A stretch of DNA of 64,000 nucleotides, taken from Hyphomicrobiaceae bacterium (GTDB taxonomy: Bacteria; Pseudomonadota; Alphaproteobacteria; Rhizobiales; Hyphomicrobiaceae). Positions 36,050 to 45,623 of the stretch are shown piece after piece. The translations under genes were made by a program, and so were the position numbers. The notes below the pieces were generated by a model, which was not told where the DNA came from, made no database searches, and was given only the letters and a program-made list of their open reading frames with translations. Numbering within the stretch: position 1 is the first letter of the stretch; each line of letters begins with the position of its first letter. The DNA lies in the NCBI GenBank assembly GCA_021730785.1, contig JAKFWF010000024.1:82566-146565 (forward strand), given 5' to 3'.

Positions 36050-38365
36050 ATGGGCGAACGGCACGCGATCATGCAGACGCGACGCGGAGATGAACCGCGC
36101 ACCTCGTCGACCGAGCCGGCGCTGCGTGTCATCACGCGGCGCTTGCGCGAGATCATGGCCGCGTCCGGCGACGGCCAATCGCGCCTCGACCAGATCGTGC
36201 GACAGATCTCGGGTCTCATGGTCGCCGAGGTATGTTCGATCTACCTGAAGCGGCAGGACGGCTCGCTCGAGTTGTTCGCGACCGAGGGCTTGAACGCAAG
36301 TGCGGTCTACACCACGCGCATGAAGCGCGGCGAGGGTCTTGTCGGGCGCTGCGCCGAACTTGCCATCCCGATCAACGAGCCCGACGCGCAGAACCATCCG
36401 GCTTTCTCCTACCGGCCCGAGACCGGCGAGGAGATCTACCATTCCCTGCTGGCCGTGCCGGTCGTGCGCGGCGGCACGGTCTATGGCGTGGTGGTGGTGC
36501 AAAACCGCACCCTGCGTGTCTACAGCGACGAAGACGTTGAGGTGCTGCAAACGACGGCCATGGTGGTCGCCGAGCAGATCGTTTCCGGTGCCGTGGCCGG
36601 TGCCGGGTCCGCCCTCGACCTTGGTCGTGCCCAGTCGGCCGCAATCAAGGGTGAGCCGATCTCGGAAGGCATCGCGCTCGGTCACATCGTGCTGCACGAG
36701 CCGCGCGTCGTTGTGACCAAACTGCTCGCCGACGATCCGGCTGCGGAGGTGTTGCGGCTCGATGCGGCGGTCGCCAAACTGCGGGCGAGCCTGGACGAGA
36801 TGCTCGGCCAGGAAACGCTGGCGAAGGCGGGTGCGCATCGCGACGTGCTCGAAGCCTACCGCATGTTCGCCAACGACAAGGGCTGGCTGCGCCGTATGCG
36901 CGAGGCGGTCAAGGAGGGGCTGACCGCCGAAGCGGCGGTCGAGCGCGTGCTGAACTCGACGCGCTCGCGCATGTTGCGGCAGAACGATCCCTACTGGCGC
37001 GAACGGCTGCGCGATCTCGATGACCTCTCGGATCGCCTGCTGCGCATCCTGGCCGGACGCGAGAATGCTTCGCGCGAGAGTTTGGAACTGCCGATCGACA
37101 CCATTCTCGTCGCGCGAAACATGGGGCCGGCCGAATTGCTCGACTACGACCGTTCGCGCCTGCGCGCGCTCGTGATCGAGGACGGCAGCGGGCAGAGCCA
37201 CGTGGCGATTGTGGCGAAGGCGCTGGGACTGGCCGCGGTCGGCAACGTGAAGGGGCTGATCGAACGGGTCTCGACGGGGGACGCGGCCATCATCGATGCG
37301 GAAACCGGTGAAATCCACCTGCGGCCGCCGGCCGAGATGGTTGCGGCCTATGCCGACAAGGCGCGCTTCCGGGCACGGCGCCAGCAGCAGTATCGATCGC
37401 TGCGCGACCTGCCGGCCGTCACCAAGGACGGGATTGCGATCGACATGCGGATCAATGCCGGACTGCTGGTCGACATGCCGCATCTGGCAGAATCGGGCGC
37501 GGCCGGCATCGGGCTGTTTCGCACCGAACTGCAATTCATGGTCTCCGATACCTTTCCGCGCCTCGAACGGCAGACGCTGACCTATCGCCAGATCCTGGAG
37601 GAGGCGGGAGACAAGCCCGTCGTATTCCGCGCGCTCGATATCGGCGGCGACAAGACGCTGCCCTATTTGCGCCAGCCGAAAGAAGAAAATCCGGCAATGG
37701 GCTGGCGGGCGATCCGCATGTCGCTCGACCGGCCGGCCCTGTTCCGCACCCAGGTGCGCGCGCTGCTGCGGGCGGCGGGCGGGCGCACGCTGAGCGTGAT
37801 GGTGCCGATGATCTCCTCCGTCGCCGAGATCGACGCCGCCCGCGCGTTGATCGAACGGGAACAGGCGATCATGCGTCAGCGCGGGGGCTGGCCACCGCCG
37901 ACGGCGGTGCGGATCGGCGCCATGGTGGAGGTACCGAGCATTCTGTTCGAGATCGACGCGCTGATGGCCAGGGTTGATTTCGTGTCGGTTGGCAGCAACG
38001 ATCTGATGCAGTTCCTGTTCGCGGCCGACCGCGGCAACGCGCGGGTCTCGAACCGCTACGACAGTCTTTCGGTGCCAGCTTTGGTCGCCTTGAAGCAGAT
38101 CGCCGAAGCCGGTCGGCGCAGCAACACGCCGGTGACGCTGTGCGGCGAACTCGCCGGGCGCACCTTGTCGGCGATGGCGTTGCTCGGCATCGGCTACCGC
38201 TCGATCTCGATGTCGCCAGCCGCGATCGGCCCGGTCAAGGCCATGGTCCGCTCGCTCGATTGCGCGCGGCTGACCGAGCGCATGAACGAGTGGCTCGGCA
38301 CTCGCACGGGCAGTCTGCGTGAAGATCTGCACCGCTTTGCCGAAGGCGACAGCATCGAATTGTAG
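36050..38365 (+). CDS. ptsP: PEP-protein phosphotransferase PtsP (nitrogen PTS enzyme I)
   Basis: A 771-residue enzyme I of the nitrogen-related phosphotransferase system. A GAF sensor domain occupies about residues 30-175 (QIVRQISGLMVAEVCSIYL). The swivelling phospho-His domain has VIEDGSGQSHVAIVAKALG, with the active-site His in the SH pair. The PEP-binding barrel has GAAGIGLFRTELQFM and the active-site Cys in TLCGELAG. It passes phosphate to NPr and EIIA-Ntr, a regulatory not sugar-importing chain. The stop codon lies in the left arm of a palindromic repeat. Confidence 0.96.
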   Translation: MGERHAIMQTRRGDEPRTSSTEPALRVITRRLREIMAASGDGQSRLDQIVRQISGLMVAEVCSIYLKRQDGSLELFATEGLNASAVYTTRMKRGEGLVGRCAELAIPINEPDAQNHPAFSYRPETGEEIYHSLLAVPVVRGGTVYGVVVVQNRTLRVYSDEDVEVLQTTAMVVAEQIVSGAVAGAGSALDLGRAQSAAIKGEPISEGIALGHIVLHEPRVVVTKLLADDPAAEVLRLDAAVAKLRASLDEMLGQETLAKAGAHRDVLEAYRMFANDKGWLRRMREAVKEGLTAEAAVERVLNSTRSRMLRQNDPYWRERLRDLDDLSDRLLRILAGRENASRESLELPIDTILVARNMGPAELLDYDRSRLRALVIEDGSGQSHVAIVAKALGLAAVGNVKGLIERVSTGDAAIIDAETGEIHLRPPAEMVAAYADKARFRARRQQQYRSLRDLPAVTKDGIAIDMRINAGLLVDMPHLAESGAAGIGLFRTELQFMVSDTFPRLERQTLTYRQILEEAGDKPVVFRALDIGGDKTLPYLRQPKEENPAMGWRAIRMSLDRPALFRTQVRALLRAAGGRTLSVMVPMISSVAEIDAARALIEREQAIMRQRGGWPPPTAVRIGAMVEVPSILFEIDALMARVDFVSVGSNDLMQFLFAADRGNARVSNRYDSLSVPALVALKQIAEAGRRSNTPVTLCGELAGRTLSAMALLGIGYRSISMSPAAIGPVKAMVRSLDCARLTERMNEWLGTRTGSLREDLHRFAEGDSIEL

Positions 38366-38467
38366 GTTGGATTAGACCAGCCCTCTTGCTGGTCGTAACC
38401 CAACATCCCAAAGGTGGCGGTCAAAGTTGTTGGGTTACGGCGCGAAAGGGCCCCTAGCCCAACCTAC
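38362..38467. repeat. Palindromic repeat element between ptsP and prfA
   Basis: An outer inverted repeat GTAGGTTGG (38362-38370) / CCAACCTAC (38459-38467) encloses two stems: GACCAGC/GCTGGTC (38375-38394) and GTAACCCAACA (38395-38405) / TGTTGGGTTAC (38428-38438). The form (GTAGGTTGG-like ends, GTAACCCAACA core) resembles dispersed palindromic repeats of proteobacterial genomes. It overlaps the ptsP stop codon and may act as a terminator or mRNA stabiliser. Confidence 0.7.
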
Positions 38468-38500
38468 GGACCACGACATCGTTTTTTGGATTGACCACCC

Positions 38501-39586
38501 ATGATCACCGTTCCGCCAGAAAAACTCGACCGTCTCGTGCAGCGCTGGGAGGCGCTGCAGGGCGAACTGTCGAGCGGGCTGGCGCAGGCCACATTCGTTA
38601 AACTGTCGAAGGAGTTCGCCGAACTCGGTCCCGTGGTCGAGGCGATCCGGGCCTTGCGCCGCGCCGAGCACGAGGCGGCCGATCTTGTGGCCCTTGTCGT
38701 CGACAAGTCGGCGGACGCCGAGATGGCAGCCCTCGCCCGCGAAGAATTCGAGGCGATCAAGCCGCGCATCGCGCAACTCGGCCACGCGGTGACCCTGATG
38801 CTGCTGCCGAAGGATGCGGCGGACGAGAAGAGTGCCATTCTCGAAGTACGCGCCGGCACCGGCGGCGACGAGGCGGCGTTGTTCGCGGCTGACTTGTTCC
38901 GCATGTATACGCGTTACGCCGAGGCCAAGGGCTGGAGGGTCGAGGTGATCTCAATGTCGGAAAGCGACCTCGGCGGCTACAAGGAGGTGATCGCGTCCAT
39001 CACGGGACGCGGCGTGTTCGCGCGGCTGAAGTACGAATCGGGCGTGCACCGCGTGCAGCGTGTGCCGGCGACCGAGGCGAGCGGGCGCATCCACACGTCG
39101 GCTGCGACCGTCGCCGTGCTGCCCGAGGCCGAGGAGGTCGATATCGAGATCCGCACCGAAGACATCCGCATCGATACCATGCGGGCGTCCGGCGCCGGTG
39201 GGCAACACGTCAACAAGACGGACTCGGCCGTGCGCTTGACCCACATCCCTTCCGGCATCGTCATCGTCTCGATGGAAAAATCACAGCACCAGAACCGCAA
39301 GCTCGTAATGCAGGTGCTGCGCTCGAAACTCTATGAGGCCGAGCGCGAGCGCCTCGCCAACGAGCGCTCGAGCGCGCGCAAGGACCAGGTCGGCTCTGGC
39401 GACCGCTCGCAGCGCATCCGCACCTACAACTTCGGCCAGGGCCGCGTCACCGACCATCGCATCAACATGACCTTGCACAAGCTCGACGCGATGATGGAAG
39501 GGGCGGTTCTCGATGAGCTGGTCGATGCTTTGACGTCGGATGCCCAGGCGAGCCAGCTCGCCGACATGGCGCGAGCGGGGGCATGA
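38501..39586 (+). CDS. prfA: Peptide chain release factor 1
   Basis: A 361-residue factor that releases peptides at UAA and UAG. The catalytic loop is [23 protein letters not shown], with the GGQ motif. The stop-codon recognition region has the expected position after [13 protein letters not shown]. prmC, whose product methylates the GGQ glutamine, overlaps it by 4 bp. Confidence 0.97.
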   Translation: MITVPPEKLDRLVQRWEALQGELSSGLAQATFVKLSKEFAELGPVVEAIRALRRAEHEAADLVALVVDKSADAEMAALAREEFEAIKPRIAQLGHAVTLMLLPKDAADEKSAILEVRAGTGGDEAALFAADLFRMYTRYAEAKGWRVEVISMSESDLGGYKEVIASITGRGVFARLKYESGVHRVQRVPATEASGRIHTSAATVAVLPEAEEVDIEIRTEDIRIDTMRASGAGGQHVNKTDSAVRLTHIPSGIVIVSMEKSQHQNRKLVMQVLRSKLYEAERERLANERSSARKDQVGSGDRSQRIRTYNFGQGRVTDHRINMTLHKLDAMMEGAVLDELVDALTSDAQASQLADMARAGA

Positions 39587-40530
39587 GCCGCGGGCAGACG
39601 TTCGCCTTCGATTCCAGCGTGTCGTGGGCCGGTGCGCGCACGGCAATGGCGCACATGTTCGCCGAGGCCGGGATCACCACGCCGGACCTCGATGCGCGCC
39701 TTTTGCTGTGCTGGGTGCTCGACGTGGATGCGGCAATGCTCATTGCCCACCGCGAGCGACCGTTGGGGGCCAAGGCCGCAGCCTTGACGACTGCAGCCAA
39801 TCGCCGGCTCGCTCGCGAGCCAGTGTCGCGCATTCTCGGCGTGCGGGATTTCTACGGCCGGACGTTTCAGATTTCGCCAGCGACGCTCGACCCACGGCCG
39901 GACACGGAAACCCTGATCGACGCGGCACGCGACTACGTGAAGCGCCACCAACCGACGCTGCCGTTGCGCATCCTCGACATCGGCACCGGCACCGGCTGCC
40001 TGCTGATCACGCTGCTGGTCGAGCTGCCGCAGGCGACCGGTCTTGGTACTGATGTGTCGCCAGCGGCCTTGGCACTTGCCGCCGCCAACGCTGCCCGCCT
40101 CGGCGTTTCATCGCGAGCGCAGTGGAAACTTGCCGACGCCCTGGACGGCGTCGACGGCACGTTCGACCTGATTGTGACAAATCCGCCGTACATTCCAAGC
40201 GGCGTCATCCCTGGCTTGGAGCCAGAGGTGCGCCTGTTCGATCCGCTGGCAGCCCTCGATGGCGGCGCCGACGGCATGGCGATCTATCGATCCATCGTTG
40301 CTGGTATTTCACTAGTCTTACCAGAAGGTTGCGCGTTCTTTGAAGTTGGCCACGATCAAGCGGCTGCGCTGATCACGCTGCTGGAGGCACAGGCGACGGC
40401 CCGCCAGTGGCCCACGGCCGAGCAGCGACTGGACCTCGCCGGTCATGTTCGATGTGTGATGCAAATAACACGGCGTTTCCGTGACAAGAAAATCTTATTG
40501 GAATCAGAACACAGTCAGGATAAGGTTTGA
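39583..40530 (+). CDS. prmC: Release-factor glutamine methyltransferase
   Basis: A 315-residue SAM enzyme that N5-methylates the Gln of the GGQ motif in release factors. SAM-binding [16 protein letters not shown] lies in the middle and the catalytic NPPY motif in [11 protein letters not shown]. The N-terminal helical domain has [13 protein letters not shown]. The start overlaps the prfA stop as ATGA. The C-terminus ends with a short charged extension. Confidence 0.96.
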   Translation: MSRGQTFAFDSSVSWAGARTAMAHMFAEAGITTPDLDARLLLCWVLDVDAAMLIAHRERPLGAKAAALTTAANRRLAREPVSRILGVRDFYGRTFQISPATLDPRPDTETLIDAARDYVKRHQPTLPLRILDIGTGTGCLLITLLVELPQATGLGTDVSPAALALAAANAARLGVSSRAQWKLADALDGVDGTFDLIVTNPPYIPSGVIPGLEPEVRLFDPLAALDGGADGMAIYRSIVAGISLVLPEGCAFFEVGHDQAAALITLLEAQATARQWPTAEQRLDLAGHVRCVMQITRRFRDKKILLESEHSQDKV

Positions 40531-40919
40531 CCTGTCAGGAACATCGCAGTATTCGGCAGGAGCGGCACGGCCGCCCACGGAATGCGGGCCGCGGAAAACG
40601 CGGACACTTGGTCAGTGGCAAGCTTATTGGTTGCCTCGCACCGTTTTCGACCTGGAATGCCGAGCAGGACTACCGGCAAGCAGGGCGATTGATCGTCGGG
40701 ATCTAGGAAAATCGAACGGCGTCAGGAAATTTTGCAAGCGACCAGATCGGGGTGGCAACGGTCATTCAGGGGTGATCGGCGCACGGTTCGGTGGGCGTGA
40801 TGGCCGTCGCTGGGTTCGCGCCGAGGGCGGGTCAGGCATTGCTTTCGGGCTGGCGCGGGTGTGCGGCCTGGATTGGAATTCGCAAACATGGATAACTCGA
40901 ACGTCGAGATTGGAAGCCT
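40531..40919 (+). other. Gap between prmC and the DUF4167 gene
   Basis: This 389-bp stretch has open frames but none with family-like features or good start sites. I see no tRNA, hairpin with T-tract or strong repeat. It probably carries the promoter and leader of the DUF4167 gene. Confidence 0.4.
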
Positions 40920-42113
40920 ATGAGGCAGGGACAGCAGAACCGCAGGGGCCGCGGCCGTCACAACAATGGCGGTGGGCAGGGTAGCTACGGCGGGAACGGC
41001 AACAGCAGTCACAACAACAACAATAATAGTCGCAAAGGCCAAAACCCGCTCGCGCGCAGTTACGAGTCGAACGGGCCGGATGTGAAGATCCGCGGCAACC
41101 CGGCGCACATCGCCGAGAAGTACATGACACTCGCGCGGGATGCACACTCGGTCGGGGATTCCGTCCTTGCCGAATCTTACCTGCAGCATGCCGAACACTA
41201 TAACCGCATCATCATGGCCTACCGCGAACAGCAGACGGGCGGTGAGGGGCAGGTGCGCCAACGGCCGCAGCACGATAGCCAGGACGGCGGCTCGGAGCCC
41301 ATGGGCGACGACGATGGCGAGGGCAATGGCGGCGGCGACGTGCAGATCCGCGGACAGGAACCGCAACCCGGCATGTTCGACAATCCCAACCAGCGCTTCG
41401 CCGAGCGGCCGTCGGATCAGCCGGTGCGCGAGGATCGCGGCAATCGCGATGATCACCGCCAGGCCCGTGGCTACGAGGACCGCCAGCCACGCCGTCAGGA
41501 TGGCAATCGCGATCACAATCGCGAGGGGGGACGGCGCGACCGCTACGAGGGCGGCAATCGCGGCTATAACGGCAACCGGGAGGACCGCCCACAGGATCGC
41601 AGTGACCGCGGCAATGACCGGCCAGAGCGGATCGACCGTCCAGACCGACCCGAGCGCCGCGACCGGTTCGATCGTCCGCGCACTGCGGGCCAGGGCGGCT
41701 ACCAGGCGCCGGAGCGGCAGGCGGGTGACGGCCAGTCCCCGGATCGCCAGTCTCAGGATCGCCAACTCCCGGAACGACAGTATGCTGAGCGCACCGCCGC
41801 CGAGCGTGGGCCGGTGGAGTTTGCACCCGTCGATGTGCGCCCGGCAATCGACGTGTCGCCACCAGCGGCCTCGGCGATGGATGTCGCCCCCGTGGCCAAG
41901 GCCGTGGTGCATGATGAGCCGCGCGAGGCGCCGGTACCGCGTCGGCGTGGGCCGGCTGCGGATCGCTTCGCCGAAGGATCGCAAGAGCAGCCGGAATTCC
42001 TGCGGCGGCCGGTGCGCCGTCCGCGCCGCGAGACCGCTGCACCACCGGTCGATGCACCCGATGTTGCAGCCGCCGGTGAAGCGCCTGTCGGCAAGCCGGG
42101 TGATCCGCTCTGA
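40920..42113 (+). CDS. DUF4167 domain protein, low-complexity
   Basis: A 397-residue protein. The N-terminal 30 residues are Gly/Asn/Gln/Arg-rich. The conserved DUF4167 segment follows (ARSYESNGPDVKIRGNPAHIAEKYMTLARDAHSVGDSVLAESYLQHAEHYNRII). The rest is a disordered Asp/Arg/Asn-rich stretch ending in an Ala/Pro/Val-rich tail. The composition suggests RNA or ribosome binding; the function is not established. Its place behind prfA-prmC is widely conserved in alphaproteobacteria. Confidence 0.85.
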   Translation: MRQGQQNRRGRGRHNNGGGQGSYGGNGNSSHNNNNNSRKGQNPLARSYESNGPDVKIRGNPAHIAEKYMTLARDAHSVGDSVLAESYLQHAEHYNRIIMAYREQQTGGEGQVRQRPQHDSQDGGSEPMGDDDGEGNGGGDVQIRGQEPQPGMFDNPNQRFAERPSDQPVREDRGNRDDHRQARGYEDRQPRRQDGNRDHNREGGRRDRYEGGNRGYNGNREDRPQDRSDRGNDRPERIDRPDRPERRDRFDRPRTAGQGGYQAPERQAGDGQSPDRQSQDRQLPERQYAERTAAERGPVEFAPVDVRPAIDVSPPAASAMDVAPVAKAVVHDEPREAPVPRRRGPAADRFAEGSQEQPEFLRRPVRRPRRETAAPPVDAPDVAAAGEAPVGKPGDPL

Positions 42114-42135
42114 TCACGCGTTATCGGTCGAGGGA

Positions 42136-42906
42136 CTAAAGGACTGTCACGGCGTCACCGTTCGAGATTTTGCCGTCGGTGGCGATCTTGGCGTAGATGC
42201 CGACGTCGGTGTGGCCCCAGGTGCGCTGCAGCAGTGCGGGAATTGCCATGTCGCGCGCCGCTGTGGCGGGATCGACGTTGGTTGCTTCACAGCGCTGGGT
42301 GCGCTTGAACACAGTCAGCTTGGCGCCACCGATGCTCAGATCCTGGTCGAGCCACTTGAACTCACTCCACGGCTCTACCCCGTCGAAATAGACATTGGCG
42401 CGGAATCGCAGCGGGTCGATTGGACGCCCGGCCACCCGCGCCAGGTCGCGCACGGTGGCGAGATTGATAAGATGCAGGCACTTCACCGGCACGTCGGAGA
42501 AGCTATGCCCTTGCGCTGCCACCACGCGGGGCGCGCCGCGCAAACTGTCCTTCATGTAGGCCGCCATGAATTGCTCGATCATAGAGCAGCCGAGTTTTGC
42601 GCGTAAATCGCCGCGTGCGACCTGCTTGCCCGCGCGCAGAATGGTCAAAGTGTGCGTCGCATCATCGAAACGGCACTCGAGCGAAGCCAGGCGCTCGTCG
42701 CGCATCAGCATCAGAAAGCTGACTTTCGGCAGATGCCGCGGCTTTTGCGGATCGAATCGTCCCGGCCCGTTCTCGATGGCGTAGGCTCGGTCGAACGGCA
42801 CCGTTTCGCCGGCGGTCAGCATCACGCGGGACAGTGCTTCTGGCGACAATCCCTTGACCGGGTACCGATAGAGGCTGTGCACGTGCGGCAGGACGGGATC
42901 GGTCAT
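42136..42906 (-). CDS. MOSC-domain protein
   Basis: A 256-residue protein with an N-terminal MOSC beta-barrel domain (VHSLYRYPVKGLSPEAL) and a C-terminal MOSC domain. The conserved cysteine is in KRTQRCEATNVDP, the position that carries a persulfide or binds the molybdenum cofactor in MOSC enzymes. Substrates vary in this family (N-hydroxylated compounds, sulfur carriers). It converges on the DUF4167 gene with 22 bp between stops. A link to the molybdoenzyme at 2 kb is not shown. Confidence 0.85.
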   Translation of the reverse strand: MTDPVLPHVHSLYRYPVKGLSPEALSRVMLTAGETVPFDRAYAIENGPGRFDPQKPRHLPKVSFLMLMRDERLASLECRFDDATHTLTILRAGKQVARGDLRAKLGCSMIEQFMAAYMKDSLRGAPRVVAAQGHSFSDVPVKCLHLINLATVRDLARVAGRPIDPLRFRANVYFDGVEPWSEFKWLDQDLSIGGAKLTVFKRTQRCEATNVDPATAARDMAIPALLQRTWGHTDVGIYAKIATDGKISNGDAVTVL

Positions 42907-43324
42907 GGCGAACTCCTCATGCGGCGGTTATCCGCTGCGGGTTGGACGTCACAGTGCGTCGAGCGCAAGCCGCAAGCAAGCGGCCGGACACAGCACCAAC
43001 CTGCCGTTGCCCGCATTCGATTGCGAGGGCGTGGGAATAACAGTTGATACCGCCCTCACGGCACCAGGCGGGCAGTCGGGCGCATCAAGCTGTTTTCTGC
43101 CAATTTCAGATTTATGTGTGGCCTGAGAGCATCGATCGTGACGCAGCCGTGCCTTCCCATCTCGCGGCTCATTGATTATGGTCGTTGGGATTGTGCCGAT
43201 CACCTATGCAATCGTCCGGGAAGGCAGGCAGCGGGAAACTCCCGCTCGTGCTTCTGCGTCCTGAGCGTAATGGGTATCGCGTCGTGGCATGGGGCGGGTG
43301 TCGTCCGGGAGTGGGAATGTGGCG
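42907..43324. other. Divergent intergenic region before the OmpA gene
   Basis: This 418-bp region holds no gene I can support. It contains a small perfect hairpin AGCGGGA-AAC-TCCCGCT (43230-43246) about 80 bp before the OmpA-domain start, without a T-tract. The promoters of the MOSC and OmpA genes should lie here. Confidence 0.4.
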
Positions 43325-45235
43325 ATGAAGTGCAATCCAATTCGTTGGTTGTGGGGACTTGTGCCATTGCTCGCGCTCGGCGGTCTGATGCAGCTGAGCG
43401 GCGGTTTCACCAGGATCGAATCCGAACTGCAGCGCCAGTCTGAGCAGGCCCTCGCCGCCGCCGACCAAGGGTGGGGGCAGGTTGCATTTTCCGGGCGCGA
43501 CGCCACCCTGACGGGACAAGCCGTTGACAACAGCGATCAGCTGCGTGCGGCCGGCATCGTGCGGTCAGTGACCGGCGTGCGCGTCGTCGATGATCAGTCG
43601 AAGCTGCTGGAAGAAGAGAAGAACTATGTTTGGGGCGCGCAGTTGCTCGCCGATGGCAAGCTGCGATTGTCAGGGTTCGTGCCCAACCAGGCGGCCCGCG
43701 CGGCAGTGCTTGGCGCCGTGAAGTCGACATTCCCAGGACGTGCCGTCGAAGACCGCATGAAGTTTGCGCGCGGCGCGCCGGCGCAGTCCGTGTGGGAAGG
43801 CGGCATCAACTATGGCTTGAAGCAGCTTGCCTCGCTCAAGAGCGGCGGTCGCGTCGATCTTGACGGCAACAATTTTCTGATCGAGGGCGAAGCTGCTGAT
43901 CTCAACGCCTACAAGGGCGTGAAGACCGCGCTGCAGAGTTCGTTGCCACAAGGCGTGCGCCTGCGCAGCGACAAGGTGACGCCGCCGGTCGTGCAGCCCT
44001 ATACTTGGTCTGCGAAGTATGCGGCAAACCAGGTGCTGCTCAGCGGCTATGTGCCCAACGAACGGGCCCGCGACGAGATTTTCGGCGCAGCCAAGAAGTC
44101 ATTCCCGAAGGCGGCCGTACTCGACCGCATGCAGATCGCGGCCGGTGAACCCAAGGACTGGCTGCCCGGTGTCATTGCCTCGCTCACCAAGCTCAGCCGC
44201 ACTGAAGACGGCATGGTCGACTTCCGCGATGCGCAGATGACCATCAGCGGCCTCGTGGCTGACGCAACGGTGGCTGAGGATGTGCGGCGCGCCCTGAAGA
44301 GCGACATGCCGGCGTCGATCCGAACTACCGACGCGCTGCGCATCAAGGAGGTGCCGCTCAAGGTCGTCGATCCGTTCACCACGGGTGTGGTCGCCGCGAA
44401 CGGTGTCGTGACCCTCTCCGGCTATGTGCCATCGCCGGCGGCAAAGGTCACGTTCGTCGATGCGGCGAAGCTGCGTCTGCCGGGCCAGCGCATCGAGGAT
44501 AAGCTGGAGGTCGCTGCGGGTGCGCCGGACGGCTGGCAAACCTGTGCACTCGCCGGAATGCAAGGTCTTGGCCGCGTCGGTGCAGGTCGCATGCAGCTGA
44601 CGGGCCGCGCGCTCTCCCTCACCGGCCAGACCGACAACGAAGCGCTGTCGCGGTCGATCGGCGGCGACGTCGGCAATGCAGCCGGGTCGTCCTGTGCGAG
44701 CGATGTCAAAATCGCGTTCACGGGAATTCCTGCGGAAGAATTGAAGCGTCGCGCCGAGCAGGCAGCAGCCGAGGAGGCAGCCCGCAAGGCTGCAGCTGTG
44801 GTGCCGCCGGCGCCAGCGCCAGTGGCTCCTGTGGCTCCGCCCCAGCCGTCACAGGCCCGAGCCGAGGCTGCGAACTGCCAGGCCCTGCTGACCAAGGTTC
44901 GCAACGAGGGCGTGATCAACTTCAAGCGCGCGAGTTCCGATATCGACGCCCAGAGCAACGCCACGCTCGACAGAATTGTATCGGTGATGGGCACGTGCAA
45001 GGCGGCCAAGATCGAAATTCAAGGGCACACCGACGCCGAAGGCACGACGGAGCGCAATATCAACCTGTCCACTCGCCGTGCAAACGCAGTGATGACCTAC
45101 CTGACGGCGGCGGGCGTCGAGCCGGCACGACTCACAGCCGTCGGCTTTGGCGAGCAGCGGCCCGTGGTGCCAAACGACACCAAGGAAAACATGGCGAGGA
45201 ACCGACGCATCGAATTCGAAGTGAAGGCCGAGTGA
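43325..45235 (+). CDS. OmpA-family protein with repeated BON-like domains
   Basis: A 636-residue envelope protein. An N-terminal membrane segment (WLWGLVPLLALGGLMQL) anchors or exports it. About four BON-like repeats follow, each with a strand like LRLSGFVPNQAARAAVLGAVKSTFPGRAVED, LLSGYVPNERARDEIFGAAKKSFP or TLSGYVPSPAAKVTFVDAAKLRLP. After an Ala/Pro linker the last 120 residues are an OmpA/MotB peptidoglycan-binding domain (IEIQGHTDAEGTTERNINLSTRRANAVMTYL). The ATG at 43325 was chosen; an ATG 36 nt earlier is possible. The layout resembles mycobacterial ArfA in reverse proportion: envelope attachment through peptidoglycan. Confidence 0.88.
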   Translation: MKCNPIRWLWGLVPLLALGGLMQLSGGFTRIESELQRQSEQALAAADQGWGQVAFSGRDATLTGQAVDNSDQLRAAGIVRSVTGVRVVDDQSKLLEEEKNYVWGAQLLADGKLRLSGFVPNQAARAAVLGAVKSTFPGRAVEDRMKFARGAPAQSVWEGGINYGLKQLASLKSGGRVDLDGNNFLIEGEAADLNAYKGVKTALQSSLPQGVRLRSDKVTPPVVQPYTWSAKYAANQVLLSGYVPNERARDEIFGAAKKSFPKAAVLDRMQIAAGEPKDWLPGVIASLTKLSRTEDGMVDFRDAQMTISGLVADATVAEDVRRALKSDMPASIRTTDALRIKEVPLKVVDPFTTGVVAANGVVTLSGYVPSPAAKVTFVDAAKLRLPGQRIEDKLEVAAGAPDGWQTCALAGMQGLGRVGAGRMQLTGRALSLTGQTDNEALSRSIGGDVGNAAGSSCASDVKIAFTGIPAEELKRRAEQAAAEEAARKAAAVVPPAPAPVAPVAPPQPSQARAEAANCQALLTKVRNEGVINFKRASSDIDAQSNATLDRIVSVMGTCKAAKIEIQGHTDAEGTTERNINLSTRRANAVMTYLTAAGVEPARLTAVGFGEQRPVVPNDTKENMARNRRIEFEVKAE

Positions 45236-45396
45236 TCCGCGCGCAGCGCTGACTCGAGGCTCGGAGTGTGTGATTGGAACCTGTGATACGATCGTCGACC
45301 GCAGACGGGCCACTTCACGGACCAGATTGCATCGGGATCGGATCGCCCAGTGTCCAGCCAGTTTAGAAGCAGTAAGTATGAGGAGCTTGTGACGCC

Positions 45397-45495
45397 GTGG
45401 ACTATCTGCTGATGAAACTGCTGTGGTACGTGGTGGCGTCCTTCCTGATCGGCGCCTTCGTCGGCTGGTACTCCTGCGGCCGATCCTCGAAGTGA
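45397..45495 (+). CDS. Small single-pass membrane protein (32 residues)
   Basis: A short frame starting with GTG at 45397 after an AGGAG site (45381-45385): it encodes a membrane helix (LLWYVVASFLIGAFVGWYSC) ending in CGRSSK. The pattern, hydrophobic with FVGWYSCGR near the end, resembles the N-terminal anchor of the protein encoded 128 bp downstream (LLLLGAYFLGAWVACMIKR). It lies between the OmpA-domain and helix-hairpin-helix genes on the same strand. No known family; a tiny gene missed by length cut-offs. Confidence 0.6.
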   Translation: MDYLLMKLLWYVVASFLIGAFVGWYSCGRSSK

Positions 45496-45623
45496 TCGAC
45501 GGGGGGCATACGCAATCACGCCGCGCTGCGCCGCGATCCCTGGCGAATGCAAACCAGCTGGCTGAGCCTTCGCACTGAACTCGCCTCGAACTCTAGTCGA
45601 CTTGCACAAGTGAGTTGTGACCC

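Noticed and set aside
40481..40984. Open frame of 167 codons between prmC and the DUF4167 gene
   Set aside because: It overlaps both genes, has no ribosome site and a composition like non-coding GC-rich DNA.
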